From Paenibacillus cremeus (GTDB taxonomy: Bacteria > Bacillota > Bacilli > Paenibacillales > NBRC-103111), in contig NZ_VNJI01000021.1 in NCBI RefSeq assembly GCF_007786445.1, forward strand, positions 52,829 through 116,828: 64,000 bases of DNA. The letters run 5' to 3'. Shown one piece after another: positions 17,283 through 26,161 of this stretch. A program made the translations under genes and the position numbers. Position 1 is the first letter of the stretch; each line of letters starts with the position of its first letter. Below the pieces are notes generated by a model. The model was not told the origin of the DNA, ran no database searches, and was given only the letters and a program-made list of their open reading frames with translations.

Positions 17283-18135
17283 ATGTAATAAGCTCCTCCG
17301 CCAGGCTTTGAAATGCTTCATACAAACTGTTGCCGGAATTCCCGTACTTCTGTTTGAGCGTATTTACGCCTTCAGCATACTCCGCCGCATCTGCCGCTTT
17401 GGAAGCCAAGGGAACTTTCGTCTCAAACAATCGGGTCAGCTCGCCCTGCTCAGCCTGCATTTTCAAGCTGCGCAGCGTGGTGTTATGCCTGCTCACATTG
17501 GATCGGTACATCGAAGCAACTACACCCAGGAGTTGGACTTCCCCGCTCGATTTTTTCCGATTGAAGTTTTTAACGCTAGAAATAATTTGAGGGATGCCGT
17601 ACGTAGACAAATGATCGGGAATCGCTGGGATCAGATACCAGTCGCTAATATTCAATCCATTTTGAGTCACAATACCCAAATTCGGAGGACAATCGATGAG
17701 GACATAATCATAGTCATCCAGGTGGTTCTTTACCGCATTCTTCAACACATCAAAAGGCCGGATCAGGGCGGTTTGCCAAATATAGATCAACCTGTCTTGA
17801 ATTTTCACAAAATCCAAACTGGACGGCAGCAGATGCAGATTGTCCAAACCTCCGAACAGGTTAGAGGTTCTTCGCACAATACTTTTGTCCATTTCAAAAG
17901 TGTATGTATCGTCAATATGATCCTTAAAAAGAGCGTACAGCGTTTGCCCACCCTCGTTCCTTCTCTTCCACTCATCCTCGCCAATTAAAGCAACCGTAGA
18001 ATTCGTCTGCGGATCCAAATCGATCACCAACACTCGCTTATGGTGCTCCACCGCCAAAAACTCCGCCAAAGCTACCGTAATGGTTGTTTTGCCCACTCCG
18101 CCCTTCAGATTAATGATGCTGATTACGGTCGACAT
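17260..18135 (-). CDS. ParA-family ATPase (chromosomal, orphan)
   Basis: 291 residues. Deviant Walker A KGGVGKTTI at 11-19, Walker A' region VLIDLDPQTN, Walker B YVLIDCPPNLG. These ATPases form dimers on DNA and move plasmids, origins or protein clusters. No ParB, no parS-like repeat and no replication genes are next to it, and Soj would be expected beside spo0J and gidB. The only partner is the overlapping 135-residue protein, so a cargo-positioning role is as likely as DNA partition. Confidence 0.85.
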   Translation of the reverse strand: MSTVISIINLKGGVGKTTITVALAEFLAVEHHKRVLVIDLDPQTNSTVALIGEDEWKRRNEGGQTLYALFKDHIDDTYTFEMDKSIVRRTSNLFGGLDNLHLLPSSLDFVKIQDRLIYIWQTALIRPFDVLKNAVKNHLDDYDYVLIDCPPNLGIVTQNGLNISDWYLIPAIPDHLSTYGIPQIISSVKNFNRKKSSGEVQLLGVVASMYRSNVSRHNTTLRSLKMQAEQGELTRLFETKVPLASKAADAAEYAEGVNTLKQKYGNSGNSLYEAFQSLAEELITYVQDERS

Positions 18136-18218
18136 TTCGTGGCTTCCCCTCCCGGGATCATGACATGCCCTATATTTATTTCCAGGAAGGTTGTCTTCAT
18201 GATTAAATTCATTTTAAT

Positions 18219-18256
18219 AAAAAATAGGCCAACCAGATCCTTCTGGCTGACCTATT
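18219..18256 (-). terminator. Terminator ending the sugar ABC/catabolic operon
   Basis: Stem AATAGGTCAGCCAG/CTGGTTGGCCTATT (18223-18256), then a T-rich run on the minus strand, right after the isomerase stop. Confidence 0.85.
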
Positions 18257-18270
18257 CCCACTTCCAGCAA

Positions 18271-19296
18271 CTACTTCTGTACCTTCGTACGAATCATAGC
18301 TGCTTTAATTTCATCAAAAAACTCACGCACTTGATCATAAGGCGGAGTCGTAAGCTTGGACGGATGCTGCGGGTCCGAACCCGACCAGATCGTCTCCAAA
18401 GGAAGATGCCCTCGATAATTGCTGTACCGAATCCGGGTGAACAGGTCATCCAAATCCGTTAACGTCTCCGTATTCAATCCCCCTGGCAGCCGCTTGATTT
18501 GAAAATTATACGTATACGGCAGCACCGCCTCGATGTCATCGTACCAAGCATAGCCGTCGCCTGTGGCGGCGCCGAAGGTTTTATAGCAGCCGGTATCGTT
18601 TACGACGCCCAAGTTAGGGTGATCGGCCCACTCTAGAATCCGGATGACCTGATCGGCCGTCGCGGTAATATCCGCATGATTTTGCATCCCGATGCGCACC
18701 CCCTTGCTTGCGCCGTACTCCGCGCATGCGATCAGGGCAGGAACGATGCGCTCCTTGGCGATCGTTTCCCAACGGGTGGTTAAAATATCATCCGGAATCT
18801 CGCCGTTGAACACCCGCATGACAGGTGCCCCCATGGCCGCAGCGACGTCGATCCAGTATTTGGTCCGTTCCACATCAAAAGCCCGCCGCTCGGCATTCGG
18901 GTCGGCAAAATCGTTCTTGACCCCCGTACCACTGATTTCAATCCCTAGTTCTTCGCTCAGCCCTCTGATTTTTTCAGCGTAGCCGTAGATTTCTTTATCC
19001 GACTTGGATGGCATGGCAAAGGTTTCATAGCCGGGAATGAAGTAGCTGGTGATGTCTACGCTGTCACAGCCGATCTCCTTGCAGAATCGAATGGCCGACA
19101 ACGTATCCAGCGGGGGAACCGTACCTTTGTCCTGCAGCCAGGAAAATAAATTATGGCTGAAGCTGTACAGATTCACACCCAGCTTGTAGTCGCCGGAGTA
19201 ATACTCCCCTCTGCTGCTGCGGTCCAGGTAATGCTTCGTCGGAATTTGCTCGTATACCTTGGCGAGTGAAACTTCATTCAATTCGGCGTTTTTCAT
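18271..19296 (-). CDS. Sugar phosphate isomerase/epimerase (xylose isomerase-like TIM barrel)
   Basis: 341 residues of the AP_endonuc_2 family. Typical metal-binding features include MQNHADITAT, VVNDTGCYKT and LPLETIW. Such enzymes isomerise or epimerise keto- or inosose-like sugars, or dehydrate keto-inositols. ATGA overlap with the upstream oxidoreductase means coupled translation. It is the last gene of the operon; the substrate is not known. Confidence 0.85.
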   Translation of the reverse strand: MKNAELNEVSLAKVYEQIPTKHYLDRSSRGEYYSGDYKLGVNLYSFSHNLFSWLQDKGTVPPLDTLSAIRFCKEIGCDSVDITSYFIPGYETFAMPSKSDKEIYGYAEKIRGLSEELGIEISGTGVKNDFADPNAERRAFDVERTKYWIDVAAAMGAPVMRVFNGEIPDDILTTRWETIAKERIVPALIACAEYGASKGVRIGMQNHADITATADQVIRILEWADHPNLGVVNDTGCYKTFGAATGDGYAWYDDIEAVLPYTYNFQIKRLPGGLNTETLTDLDDLFTRIRYSNYRGHLPLETIWSGSDPQHPSKLTTPPYDQVREFFDEIKAAMIRTKVQK

Positions 19297-20501
19297 TGTT
19301 GGTGCTCCTCCTCATTATGTATGAATTCGATCCGCTTCCCTGTTTCATAAGACAAGTATGCGGAATAAATCACTTCTATTACGTCTCTTGCCAGCTGCCC
19401 ATCGGATAGGGGCGACCGATCCTCTGCGATGCATTCCATGAAATCCTGCATTTCCTGAGGGTATCCCCGGACCCAATCCTCATCGGAGGAGGCAAAATTC
19501 CAGCCGGCCTTCGTTTCGAGCTTTTCGGCAATATACTCTTGGGCGAAGACGTCCGGACTCGGGGCATACACCATGACTCCGTCATTCGGCGTCATATTGC
19601 ACTTGATCACGGAGTTGGAGGTATAAATATCCATCACGTTGCGAATGCCGCCAAGCATGGCGAAGGAGGCAACAATGACGGCCTTGGTCCCATCGGTAAA
19701 TGTAATGATCACGCTCGCCCACGTCTCCACATCGACCCAGTCGGTCACCATCCAATGCTCTTGAACGGACGCGTAGGCGGAGCTTTTCGTCATGGGGGCC
19801 ATATCGGCGACTACCGATTGAACGCGAATGGGCTTGCCCCCTTTCAGCCGGCCCTCAAAGCTTTTCAGATGAAGAGCCGCTGCGATCGGGTGAGAGCCAA
19901 GGATCATTAAGGAGCCTCCGCCGGCCGTTTCCCACCGCTTCGAAGCCTTGGCATGCGAGCCGCTATGGCTCTCCTCCGCTCGGATATCGAGGATGGAGCT
20001 TTGGCCGGCCTGCAGCAGACGCCTGGCTTTGGCAACAGATGGTGCGTAGATCCAGTTTTCCGCGTACATAAACTTAACCTGGTTGTTCCGCACCGCTTCC
20101 AGGACCTCGTCCGCCGAGCGCATCGCCTCTTCCAAAGCGGTCTTGGCGAATAAGCTGTCACCCGCAGCAGCCCCCGCCCCCGGTGAGCCAAAGTAGCCAG
20201 TCATCGGCTTTTCGCAAACAATATGCTTCCCGGCCCGAGCCGCTGCGATCGCAACCTCGGCATGCAGCCGATTCGGTATACACAAGTCGACGACGTCGAT
20301 CTCCGGGTCGGCAAGCAGCTCCTTGTAATCGCTATACACGATCGGAACGCCATGCTTGGCGGCAAACGCTTCCGCCCGATCCCGGTTTCCACCCGCAATT
20401 GCTCGGATGCATACGTTTAAGCCGGTCACCTTGCGGTAAGCCTCCACATGCAGTGCGGCCGAAAACCCGCTGCCGATTATACCTACATTAATGGTTTTCA
20501 T
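19293..20501 (-). CDS. Gfo/Idh/MocA family NAD(P)-dependent oxidoreductase
   Basis: 402 residues. Rossmann motif GIIGSGFSAALH at the N-terminus; the family signature CEKPMTGYFG has the catalytic-region Lys, and the C-terminal alpha/beta domain follows. It oxidises or reduces sugars or inositols. The ATG at 20501, nine bases after GGAG, is preferred over 20516. A stretch GSPGAGAAAGDSLF next to the EKP motif is an unusual Gly/Ala-rich insertion for this family. It works in one operon with an SDR and a TIM-barrel isomerase, a set often seen for 3-keto-sugar or inositol breakdown. Confidence 0.88.
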   Translation of the reverse strand: MKTINVGIIGSGFSAALHVEAYRKVTGLNVCIRAIAGGNRDRAEAFAAKHGVPIVYSDYKELLADPEIDVVDLCIPNRLHAEVAIAAARAGKHIVCEKPMTGYFGSPGAGAAAGDSLFAKTALEEAMRSADEVLEAVRNNQVKFMYAENWIYAPSVAKARRLLQAGQSSILDIRAEESHSGSHAKASKRWETAGGGSLMILGSHPIAAALHLKSFEGRLKGGKPIRVQSVVADMAPMTKSSAYASVQEHWMVTDWVDVETWASVIITFTDGTKAVIVASFAMLGGIRNVMDIYTSNSVIKCNMTPNDGVMVYAPSPDVFAQEYIAEKLETKAGWNFASSDEDWVRGYPQEMQDFMECIAEDRSPLSDGQLARDVIEVIYSAYLSYETGKRIEFIHNEEEHQQ

Positions 20502-20519
20502 CCTTTGACGCTCCATTCG

Positions 20520-21275
20520 TTAATGCTTTGTTGGCTGCCTGCCCCACGGCGTCACGGTGATGTTGTCGATGTGCACATAGGGCTCGTTGGTCAGCAGAAA
20601 CATAACAATCCGTACAATATCCGAGGGCTCCAGCATCCGCGCCCGCTCTTCATCGCTGACATGCCGGCTCTTATGACTCCAAATGTTCGTATTGACCGGT
20701 CCCGGACTAACCGAGCTGATTCGGACTCCCGTGTTCCGATGTTCTTCCATTAGCGCTTCCGTCAAGGCGCGTGCCCCGAATTTGGAGGCGGAATACAGGC
20801 TGTTTCCCTTCCCCACGCGATAAGCTGCAGTCGATAAAATATTGATGATGTAGCCCTCATCGCGAGCTTTCATGGATGGAAGGACGCCGCGGCAAAAATA
20901 GAAGGTGCCGTTCAGATTCGTCTCCATAATCCGGTTCCATTCCGTCGGATGAATCTCTTCAACGGAAGTCGGCTCTCTCATACTCACTCCGGCACAGTTG
21001 AGCAAGAAGTCGATTTTTCCATAAGCAGCCAACGTCTCCGTGATCACCGCTTGGACCTGCTCCTCGTCGCGCACATCGGCAGAAACCAGCTTCACACGCT
21101 CCCGATGGGCAAGCGACACTCCCTCCGCCGCTTCGGACAAGCGCTGCGAGTTACGCGCCACTGCAACTACGCTCGCCCCATTTTCCACCATGGCTCTCAT
21201 TAGTGCCGCGCCAATGCCTTCACTGCCTCCTGTGATGAGCGCTACCTTACCGTTAAACCTCAGCTGACCATCCAC
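20520..21275 (-). CDS. SDR family oxidoreductase
   Basis: 251 residues of a classical short-chain dehydrogenase. Cofactor motif TGGSEGIGAAL near 14-24, NNAG equivalent as LNCAGVS, catalytic Ser plus YSASK motif (Tyr-x3-Lys) near 155-160. A GTG start about 12 bases after GGAGGGGG. Probably oxidises the hydroxyl of a sugar or polyol taken up by the adjacent transporter. Confidence 0.88.
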   Translation of the reverse strand: MDGQLRFNGKVALITGGSEGIGAALMRAMVENGASVVAVARNSQRLSEAAEGVSLAHRERVKLVSADVRDEEQVQAVITETLAAYGKIDFLLNCAGVSMREPTSVEEIHPTEWNRIMETNLNGTFYFCRGVLPSMKARDEGYIINILSTAAYRVGKGNSLYSASKFGARALTEALMEEHRNTGVRISSVSPGPVNTNIWSHKSRHVSDEERARMLEPSDIVRIVMFLLTNEPYVHIDNITVTPWGRQPTKH

Positions 21276-21295
21276 TTACCAGCACCCCCTCCTTT

Positions 21296-22165
21296 TTACC
21301 CCTTCACGGAACCGAGCAATGCCCCCTGATTAAAATACTTCTGTAAAAACGGGTACACAACAAGCAGCGGAACCGCAGTGAAAATTACAGCCGCCATCCG
21401 TACGGCAGGACTGAATTCAATCCCGCTCTCGGTCACCTCTTGGCTCCCATCCGAAATGTTCATCATCTGGCGCAGGAACACCTGAAGCGGCAGCTTCGAG
21501 CCGTCACTCAAATACAAGATGGCATTGAAGTATGTATTCCAATAATCCACCGCGTAGAATAGCGAGAAGGTCGCAATAACCGGCAACGAAAGCGGCAGCA
21601 CAATCCGCCACAGCAAGCCGAACTCGGAGCACCCGTCAATGCGGGCCGATTCCTCCACCTCGACCGGGAACCCCTGGAAAAAGCTGCGAATTACAATCAG
21701 GTTGAACGGAATAATAGCGCCCGTAAGAAACAACGACCAATAGCTGTTTAGCAGGTTAAGACTCATCACGAGCAAATACAAAGGAATGATGCCGCCGCTG
21801 AACAGCATGGTGAACAGCACCATAAAATTCAGGACACTACGCCCCCTCAGCCAAGGCTTGGATAAGCCATAGGCCATGAACGTCGTCATCAACATGCTGA
21901 AAACCGTACCCACAGATGTAATCGTGACCGAGCTGCGAAAGGCCTGCATAAAATTGGAGCTGTCCACCAAGTAAGCATAGGCATTCAGGCTCCACTGACG
22001 GGGAATAAGGAAGAACCCCCGGGTCACGATTTCTTGCTTGCTTGCGAAAGACATCATGATGATGTACAACACAGGGAAAATTTCCGCACATAGAATGAAA
22101 ATCAGCAGGGCGTACACGATGGTCAGATAGATCGGGGCTTTCCCCCGAAAATTGTAGGTATTCAT
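21296..22165 (-). CDS. Carbohydrate ABC transporter permease, LplC-like
   Basis: 289 residues, six helices, EAA loop (VEESARIDGCSEFGLLWRIVLP), and the C-terminal PFLQKYFNQGALLGSVKG typical of LplC/YtcP-type permeases. Starts two bases after the other permease, whose end contains its ribosome site. Confidence 0.92.
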   Translation of the reverse strand: MNTYNFRGKAPIYLTIVYALLIFILCAEIFPVLYIIMMSFASKQEIVTRGFFLIPRQWSLNAYAYLVDSSNFMQAFRSSVTITSVGTVFSMLMTTFMAYGLSKPWLRGRSVLNFMVLFTMLFSGGIIPLYLLVMSLNLLNSYWSLFLTGAIIPFNLIVIRSFFQGFPVEVEESARIDGCSEFGLLWRIVLPLSLPVIATFSLFYAVDYWNTYFNAILYLSDGSKLPLQVFLRQMMNISDGSQEVTESGIEFSPAVRMAAVIFTAVPLLVVYPFLQKYFNQGALLGSVKG

Positions 22166-22166
22166 A

Positions 22167-23120
22167 TTAGTAGACCCCCTCCTCGCCCATTTTTTTGGCC
22201 AGTCGGTTAGTCAGAATAATTAGGGCCAACCCAATGACGGATTTAAACAATCCCACAGCTGTCGTAAAGCTAAACTGCCCTTGAAGAATCCCCTCACGAT
22301 ACACGTAGGTATCGAACACATCAGCTACCTGAAGATTCAAAGGGTTTTGCATGAGCAGAATATGTTCAAACCCGGTATTCATTACATAGCCCACCCGGAG
22401 AATAAACAGGATAATAATGATCGGCTTGAGCGCCGGCAGCGTAATGTGCCACAATTGCCGCCAGCGGGAGGCTCCGTCTACCACGGACGCTTCATACAAG
22501 GTCGGATCGATCGAAGCCAGAGCGGCGAAGAAGATGACGGCGTTCCACCCGGTCTCCTTCCAAATATTTTGAAACAAGTACAGGGGTCGAAAATAGCTCG
22601 GCATGGTTAACAGCTCGAATCGAGGGTAGCCCCATTCAACCAACAGCTTGTTGACGCCGCCTTCTTGCGTGGAAAACAAAATAAACGTGACGCTGACCAC
22701 AATAACCCAAGAAAGAAAATGGGGAATATATACAATTGTCTGAAGCCCTTTTCGAAACCAGGCCAGGCGGATCTCGTTCAACAACACAGCTAAGAAGATC
22801 GGGGCCGGGAAAAAGAAAAACAAATTCACCGCACTGAGCGCCAGCGTATTCCACATCAATTGGAGAAAGTCGGCGGACCCGAATAACCGCTCAAAATGCT
22901 CGAAGCCTACCCATTTGCTTTGCCAAAAGCCTAGAAACGGGTCATAGTCCTTAAAAGCAAGAACGACACCCAGCATCGGGATGTATTTAAAAATAGCAAA
23001 GAACAAAAAGCCGGGCAAAATCATGATATAGAGCGGAATCCCCTTTTTCCAAGAAAGAAGCCCTGCTCTACGCGGTGGTGAAAGTGTGGTGTGCACATCG
23101 GTGGTTCGATTCAGCGCCAT
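22167..23120 (-). CDS. Carbohydrate ABC transporter permease, LplB-like
   Basis: 317 residues, six helices, EAA loop (YEASVVDGASRWRQLWHITLP), LplB/YteP type with the N-terminal MILPGFLFFAIFKYIPMLG helix. The ATG at 23120 has GGGGAG seven bases upstream; the frame is open to 23198 but that region holds the promoter-like motif at 23181. No ATPase is in the cluster, as is usual for this class, which borrows a shared MsmX-type ATPase. Confidence 0.9.
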   Translation of the reverse strand: MALNRTTDVHTTLSPPRRAGLLSWKKGIPLYIMILPGFLFFAIFKYIPMLGVVLAFKDYDPFLGFWQSKWVGFEHFERLFGSADFLQLMWNTLALSAVNLFFFFPAPIFLAVLLNEIRLAWFRKGLQTIVYIPHFLSWVIVVSVTFILFSTQEGGVNKLLVEWGYPRFELLTMPSYFRPLYLFQNIWKETGWNAVIFFAALASIDPTLYEASVVDGASRWRQLWHITLPALKPIIIILFILRVGYVMNTGFEHILLMQNPLNLQVADVFDTYVYREGILQGQFSFTTAVGLFKSVIGLALIILTNRLAKKMGEEGVY

Positions 23121-23180
23121 CTCGCTACTCCCCTTCTTCTTGCTTATGGCAAGAGTATAGCGAAAGGACACGCGGATGTG

Positions 23181-23195
23181 ATGATCAGATCTTCT
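23181..23195 (-). promoter_or_regulatory. 15-bp motif, copy 2: predicted response-regulator site before the permease genes
   Basis: Minus strand AGAAGATCTGATCAT, identical to 27794-27808. It ends 60 bases before the permease ATG, and 21 bases before a -10-like TATACT. It sits in the 95-base gap between the sensor kinase and the permease. Confidence 0.5.
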
Positions 23196-23215
23196 CATTC
23201 CCCCATCAATCTTCC

Positions 23216-25033
23216 TCAGTTTAGAGCATGCGTATGAATAGGAAGCCGTAGGGAAACGACCGTCCCCCTACCTTCAAAAGAGGTCAACGTAACGCCATAC
23301 CGATTACCATATTTCAGCACCAGCCGGGCATGCACATTCGAGATCCCCAGCGAATCGCCTTGTCCATAATGCTCATCCACATTGGATGAAATCTGCTCCA
23401 ATTGCTCTTGAATGCGCCGCAAAACGTCTTCCTCAATCCCCGGCCCGTTATCTGCCACCTCGATAATGAGATCGGGGCCCTCATCATAAGCGCTGACAAT
23501 GACCACCCCTTCTCCGCCTCTAGGCTCGATCGCATATTTCACCGCATTTTCTACAATCGGCTGCAAAATAAACTTAACCACCCGATGCCGCAAAAACTTT
23601 TCATTAAAATAGCACTGGCTCTGAAAATGCTTCGGAAACCGCGTATGAATGATATCCAAATACTTCAGCAGATGGCCAAGCTCCTCCTCAAGCCGGACCT
23701 CCATCTCTTTAAAACGGGTCGTATACCGGTACACATCCGCTAAGTTGCGCGCCATCCGTTCGATGACAGGAACCTTTTCCAGATACGCCATCCCCTTAAT
23801 GATACCCAGCGTATTATAGAGCAGATGGGGATTAATCTGATTTTGCAGCGCTTTGATGAACGCTTCCTTTTGCATGAGCTGGGCTTTCATTTCCTTCAGC
23901 TCCAATCCCGTATTGGTAATCATCAGCTGATCCAGCCGCTTAACCATCTGATTGAAGCTGTGGGACAGCTGTTGAATCTCATCCTGCCCGGTAATCGATT
24001 CCGTCTGCACCGTCAGATCGCCGTTGCCCACCTGTCTCATCAAGCCCCGCAGGGTCAGAATGGGTTTAATGAAGCGGTTCGTCACCAAGGGCACGACAAT
24101 GAGGACGAGCAGCGTGATGAGCAGCAGCACCACCAGCATCGAAATTCGGGCTGCGCTAAGGCCCACCGCCACCTGATCAAAAGGCACCATAGACACAATC
24201 CTCCACCCGGTTACGGCTGAACGAGAGCTGGCGATAAGGTAGTCGCGGTTCTCATAGCGCTGCTTGGCGGTCGACTGATCGTCCGGGATCCGCAGAGAGG
24301 CCAGCGGCGTCTGGGCGAGCGGCAAGCCGTCCCATTCCTCGTTGGGGTGGTACACGATGGAGTTTTGCTCCGACACGATAAAAAACGTACCCGAGCTGCC
24401 CAAGCGGGAGCTCTGAAAGGAACGCTCAATCTCTTGCAGCGAAATATCCACGACGAGCCTTCCGATCAGATCCAGCGTGTTTTTATCAAAAATCGGCAAA
24501 TAAACGGATACCACAGGCCTTCCGTTAGCAATTTCATATTTGGCAATATGCGTAGGGAGAATTTCCAGGTTGCCGGTGAGCGGCGTGTCATACCACGGTT
24601 CGTTCGTCAGCCGATCCAGCTTGGCAAACGATTGCGCCATGGATACGACGGGATTGGACCGCGAGATCAGAAACATCCCTTTCGTTTCCGAATAGTTGAG
24701 CGCCAAATAGCTCCGCAGCTCCTTCTCCACACTCTGAATATCCTCATTGGTATAGCTCGTGCTGGTCAGCCACTGCTGGATTCGATCGCTGGAAATCAGA
24801 GCTTGCGTCGACTGCTGCAGCTGCTGGAAGTAGTAATCCAGATGGTAATTCAGGCGAACGGTCGCCTCGTTGGAAATGCTGTAGAATTCCTGCTCCACCG
24901 CTTTACTGTAAATATAGTTTGAGAATCCCCCCAGCATCAGCACCGAGAGGACACTCACCGCCAGGAAGGCGAGCACCATTTTCACCTTGATCGAAATTTT
25001 CCAGCGGGAGAAATAGCCTAAGGACGTATTCAT
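23216..25033 (-). CDS. Sensor histidine kinase, YesM-like
   Basis: 605 residues: N-terminal membrane helix (about 15-38), a large extracellular Cache-type sensor domain (to about 285), second helix (AARISMLVVLLLITLLVLIVVP), HAMP linker, His_kinase domain with the phospho-acceptor His in INPHLLYNTLG, and an HATPase_c domain (IVENAVKYAI, DNGPGIEE, GLSN-type GISNVHARL). It senses a carbohydrate outside the cell and phosphorylates the response regulator encoded upstream, with which its start overlaps by four bases. Confidence 0.93.
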   Translation of the reverse strand: MNTSLGYFSRWKISIKVKMVLAFLAVSVLSVLMLGGFSNYIYSKAVEQEFYSISNEATVRLNYHLDYYFQQLQQSTQALISSDRIQQWLTSTSYTNEDIQSVEKELRSYLALNYSETKGMFLISRSNPVVSMAQSFAKLDRLTNEPWYDTPLTGNLEILPTHIAKYEIANGRPVVSVYLPIFDKNTLDLIGRLVVDISLQEIERSFQSSRLGSSGTFFIVSEQNSIVYHPNEEWDGLPLAQTPLASLRIPDDQSTAKQRYENRDYLIASSRSAVTGWRIVSMVPFDQVAVGLSAARISMLVVLLLITLLVLIVVPLVTNRFIKPILTLRGLMRQVGNGDLTVQTESITGQDEIQQLSHSFNQMVKRLDQLMITNTGLELKEMKAQLMQKEAFIKALQNQINPHLLYNTLGIIKGMAYLEKVPVIERMARNLADVYRYTTRFKEMEVRLEEELGHLLKYLDIIHTRFPKHFQSQCYFNEKFLRHRVVKFILQPIVENAVKYAIEPRGGEGVVIVSAYDEGPDLIIEVADNGPGIEEDVLRRIQEQLEQISSNVDEHYGQGDSLGISNVHARLVLKYGNRYGVTLTSFEGRGTVVSLRLPIHTHALN

Positions 25034-26043
25034 AAGCCTAGACGCTTTCTATACTCCACCGGAGTAATCGTGACCACCTGTTTAAAAATCCGATTAAAAT
25101 AAGGCAGCGAGGTGTAGCCCACCATATCGGCAATTTCGTAAATTTTTAGATCCGGCTCCTTTAGCAGCTCCTTGGCTCTTTGCAGGCGGACTAGGTTGAG
25201 GTAGTTTAAAAAGGTTTGTCCGGTTGTTTTCTTGAACAGTAAGCTGAAGTAAGAGACGCTCATATGCGACATGTCCGCCAGGCGGGCCAGCGTAAAATTT
25301 TCATAATAATGCGTTTCGATGTAGTCACATACTTGTTTCATGGAATTTTTGAACTGCTGGGATTCAACTTTCGGAGAGGCGATCAACCACGTATCCAGTA
25401 AGCCGGCAAAATGCTTGCGGATGCCCTGCTCATCCTCTTCCACCAAAAGAACCGGGTTGTATTGCGGAAGCATCACGTGAAAGAGATCGTTCAGCTTCGT
25501 ATCAAGGATGTTGAGCAGACTCTTAGCCTTGCTGGGCGCGGAGATCCGTTGCTTCATAATCATGGCCAGGATGGCGTTAAGCTCCTGCTGCATCCCCTTG
25601 GTGTTCATCTCCGGCAGCTGCTCGATAAACCGCTGAATGGTCAAATACCCTTCATGCAATTCCGTCATTTGCTCCAGCCGTTTCGTCGACCGGTGCAGCG
25701 CGCTATGCAGTTCTTCTTCATCCACCGGCTTGAGCAAATACTCGGATACCCCATACCGCATCGCTTGCTTCGCATATTGAAAGTTATCGTAACCGCTTAC
25801 AACAATAACGACAACCGGCAGATTTAACTGAAAAATGTGCTCAATCAACCATAGCCCGTTTTTCTTCGGCATCATAATGTCCGTGATTACAATGCTGGGC
25901 CAATGCTCGTTGATAAAATTCCACGCCTCCTCGCCGTTGCTCGCTTCCCCCGCCACACTAAACTGCGGATGCAGATTATCGACCATTTCTACGACCGCAT
26001 CCCGAATCCAGAGCTCGTCCTCTGCTACCAGCACTTGAAACAT
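25030..26043 (-). CDS. Response regulator with AraC DNA-binding domain, YesN-like (short form)
   Basis: 337 residues: receiver domain at about 1-120 with the phospho-acceptor Asp in SIVITDIMMPKKNG and conserved Lys in EYLLKPVDEEE, a short linker, and two AraC HTH motifs at about 235-335 (LARLADMSHMSVSYFSLLFK; IADMVGYTSLPYFNRIFK). It lacks most of the roughly 150-residue middle region of many YesN proteins. ATG at 26043 lies six bases after GGAGG. It should activate the transport operon, perhaps at the repeated 15-bp motif. Confidence 0.92.
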   Translation of the reverse strand: MFQVLVAEDELWIRDAVVEMVDNLHPQFSVAGEASNGEEAWNFINEHWPSIVITDIMMPKKNGLWLIEHIFQLNLPVVVIVVSGYDNFQYAKQAMRYGVSEYLLKPVDEEELHSALHRSTKRLEQMTELHEGYLTIQRFIEQLPEMNTKGMQQELNAILAMIMKQRISAPSKAKSLLNILDTKLNDLFHVMLPQYNPVLLVEEDEQGIRKHFAGLLDTWLIASPKVESQQFKNSMKQVCDYIETHYYENFTLARLADMSHMSVSYFSLLFKKTTGQTFLNYLNLVRLQRAKELLKEPDLKIYEIADMVGYTSLPYFNRIFKQVVTITPVEYRKRLGL

Positions 26044-26111
26044 ACCTTTCCTCCTCATCCATATTTAGGTACGGATCAGATACTAATTTCAATTTAACAC
26101 GAATAGGCACA

Positions 26112-26156
26112 TAGCAAAAGGACCACCTGGCAGCATTCGCTCGGTGATCCTTGGCA
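26112..26156 (-). terminator. Terminator after the sugar-binding lipoprotein gene
   Basis: Stem AAGGATCACC/GGTGGTCCTT (26143-26152 with 26118-26127) followed by only four T. Likely a partial terminator separating the binding protein from the regulator genes. Confidence 0.65.
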
Positions 26157-26161
26157 TCCTT

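Noticed and set aside
17260..18135. Chromosomal Soj/ParA of the origin region
   Set aside because: No spo0J, gidAB, dnaA or parS-like sites nearby and the neighbours are metabolic.
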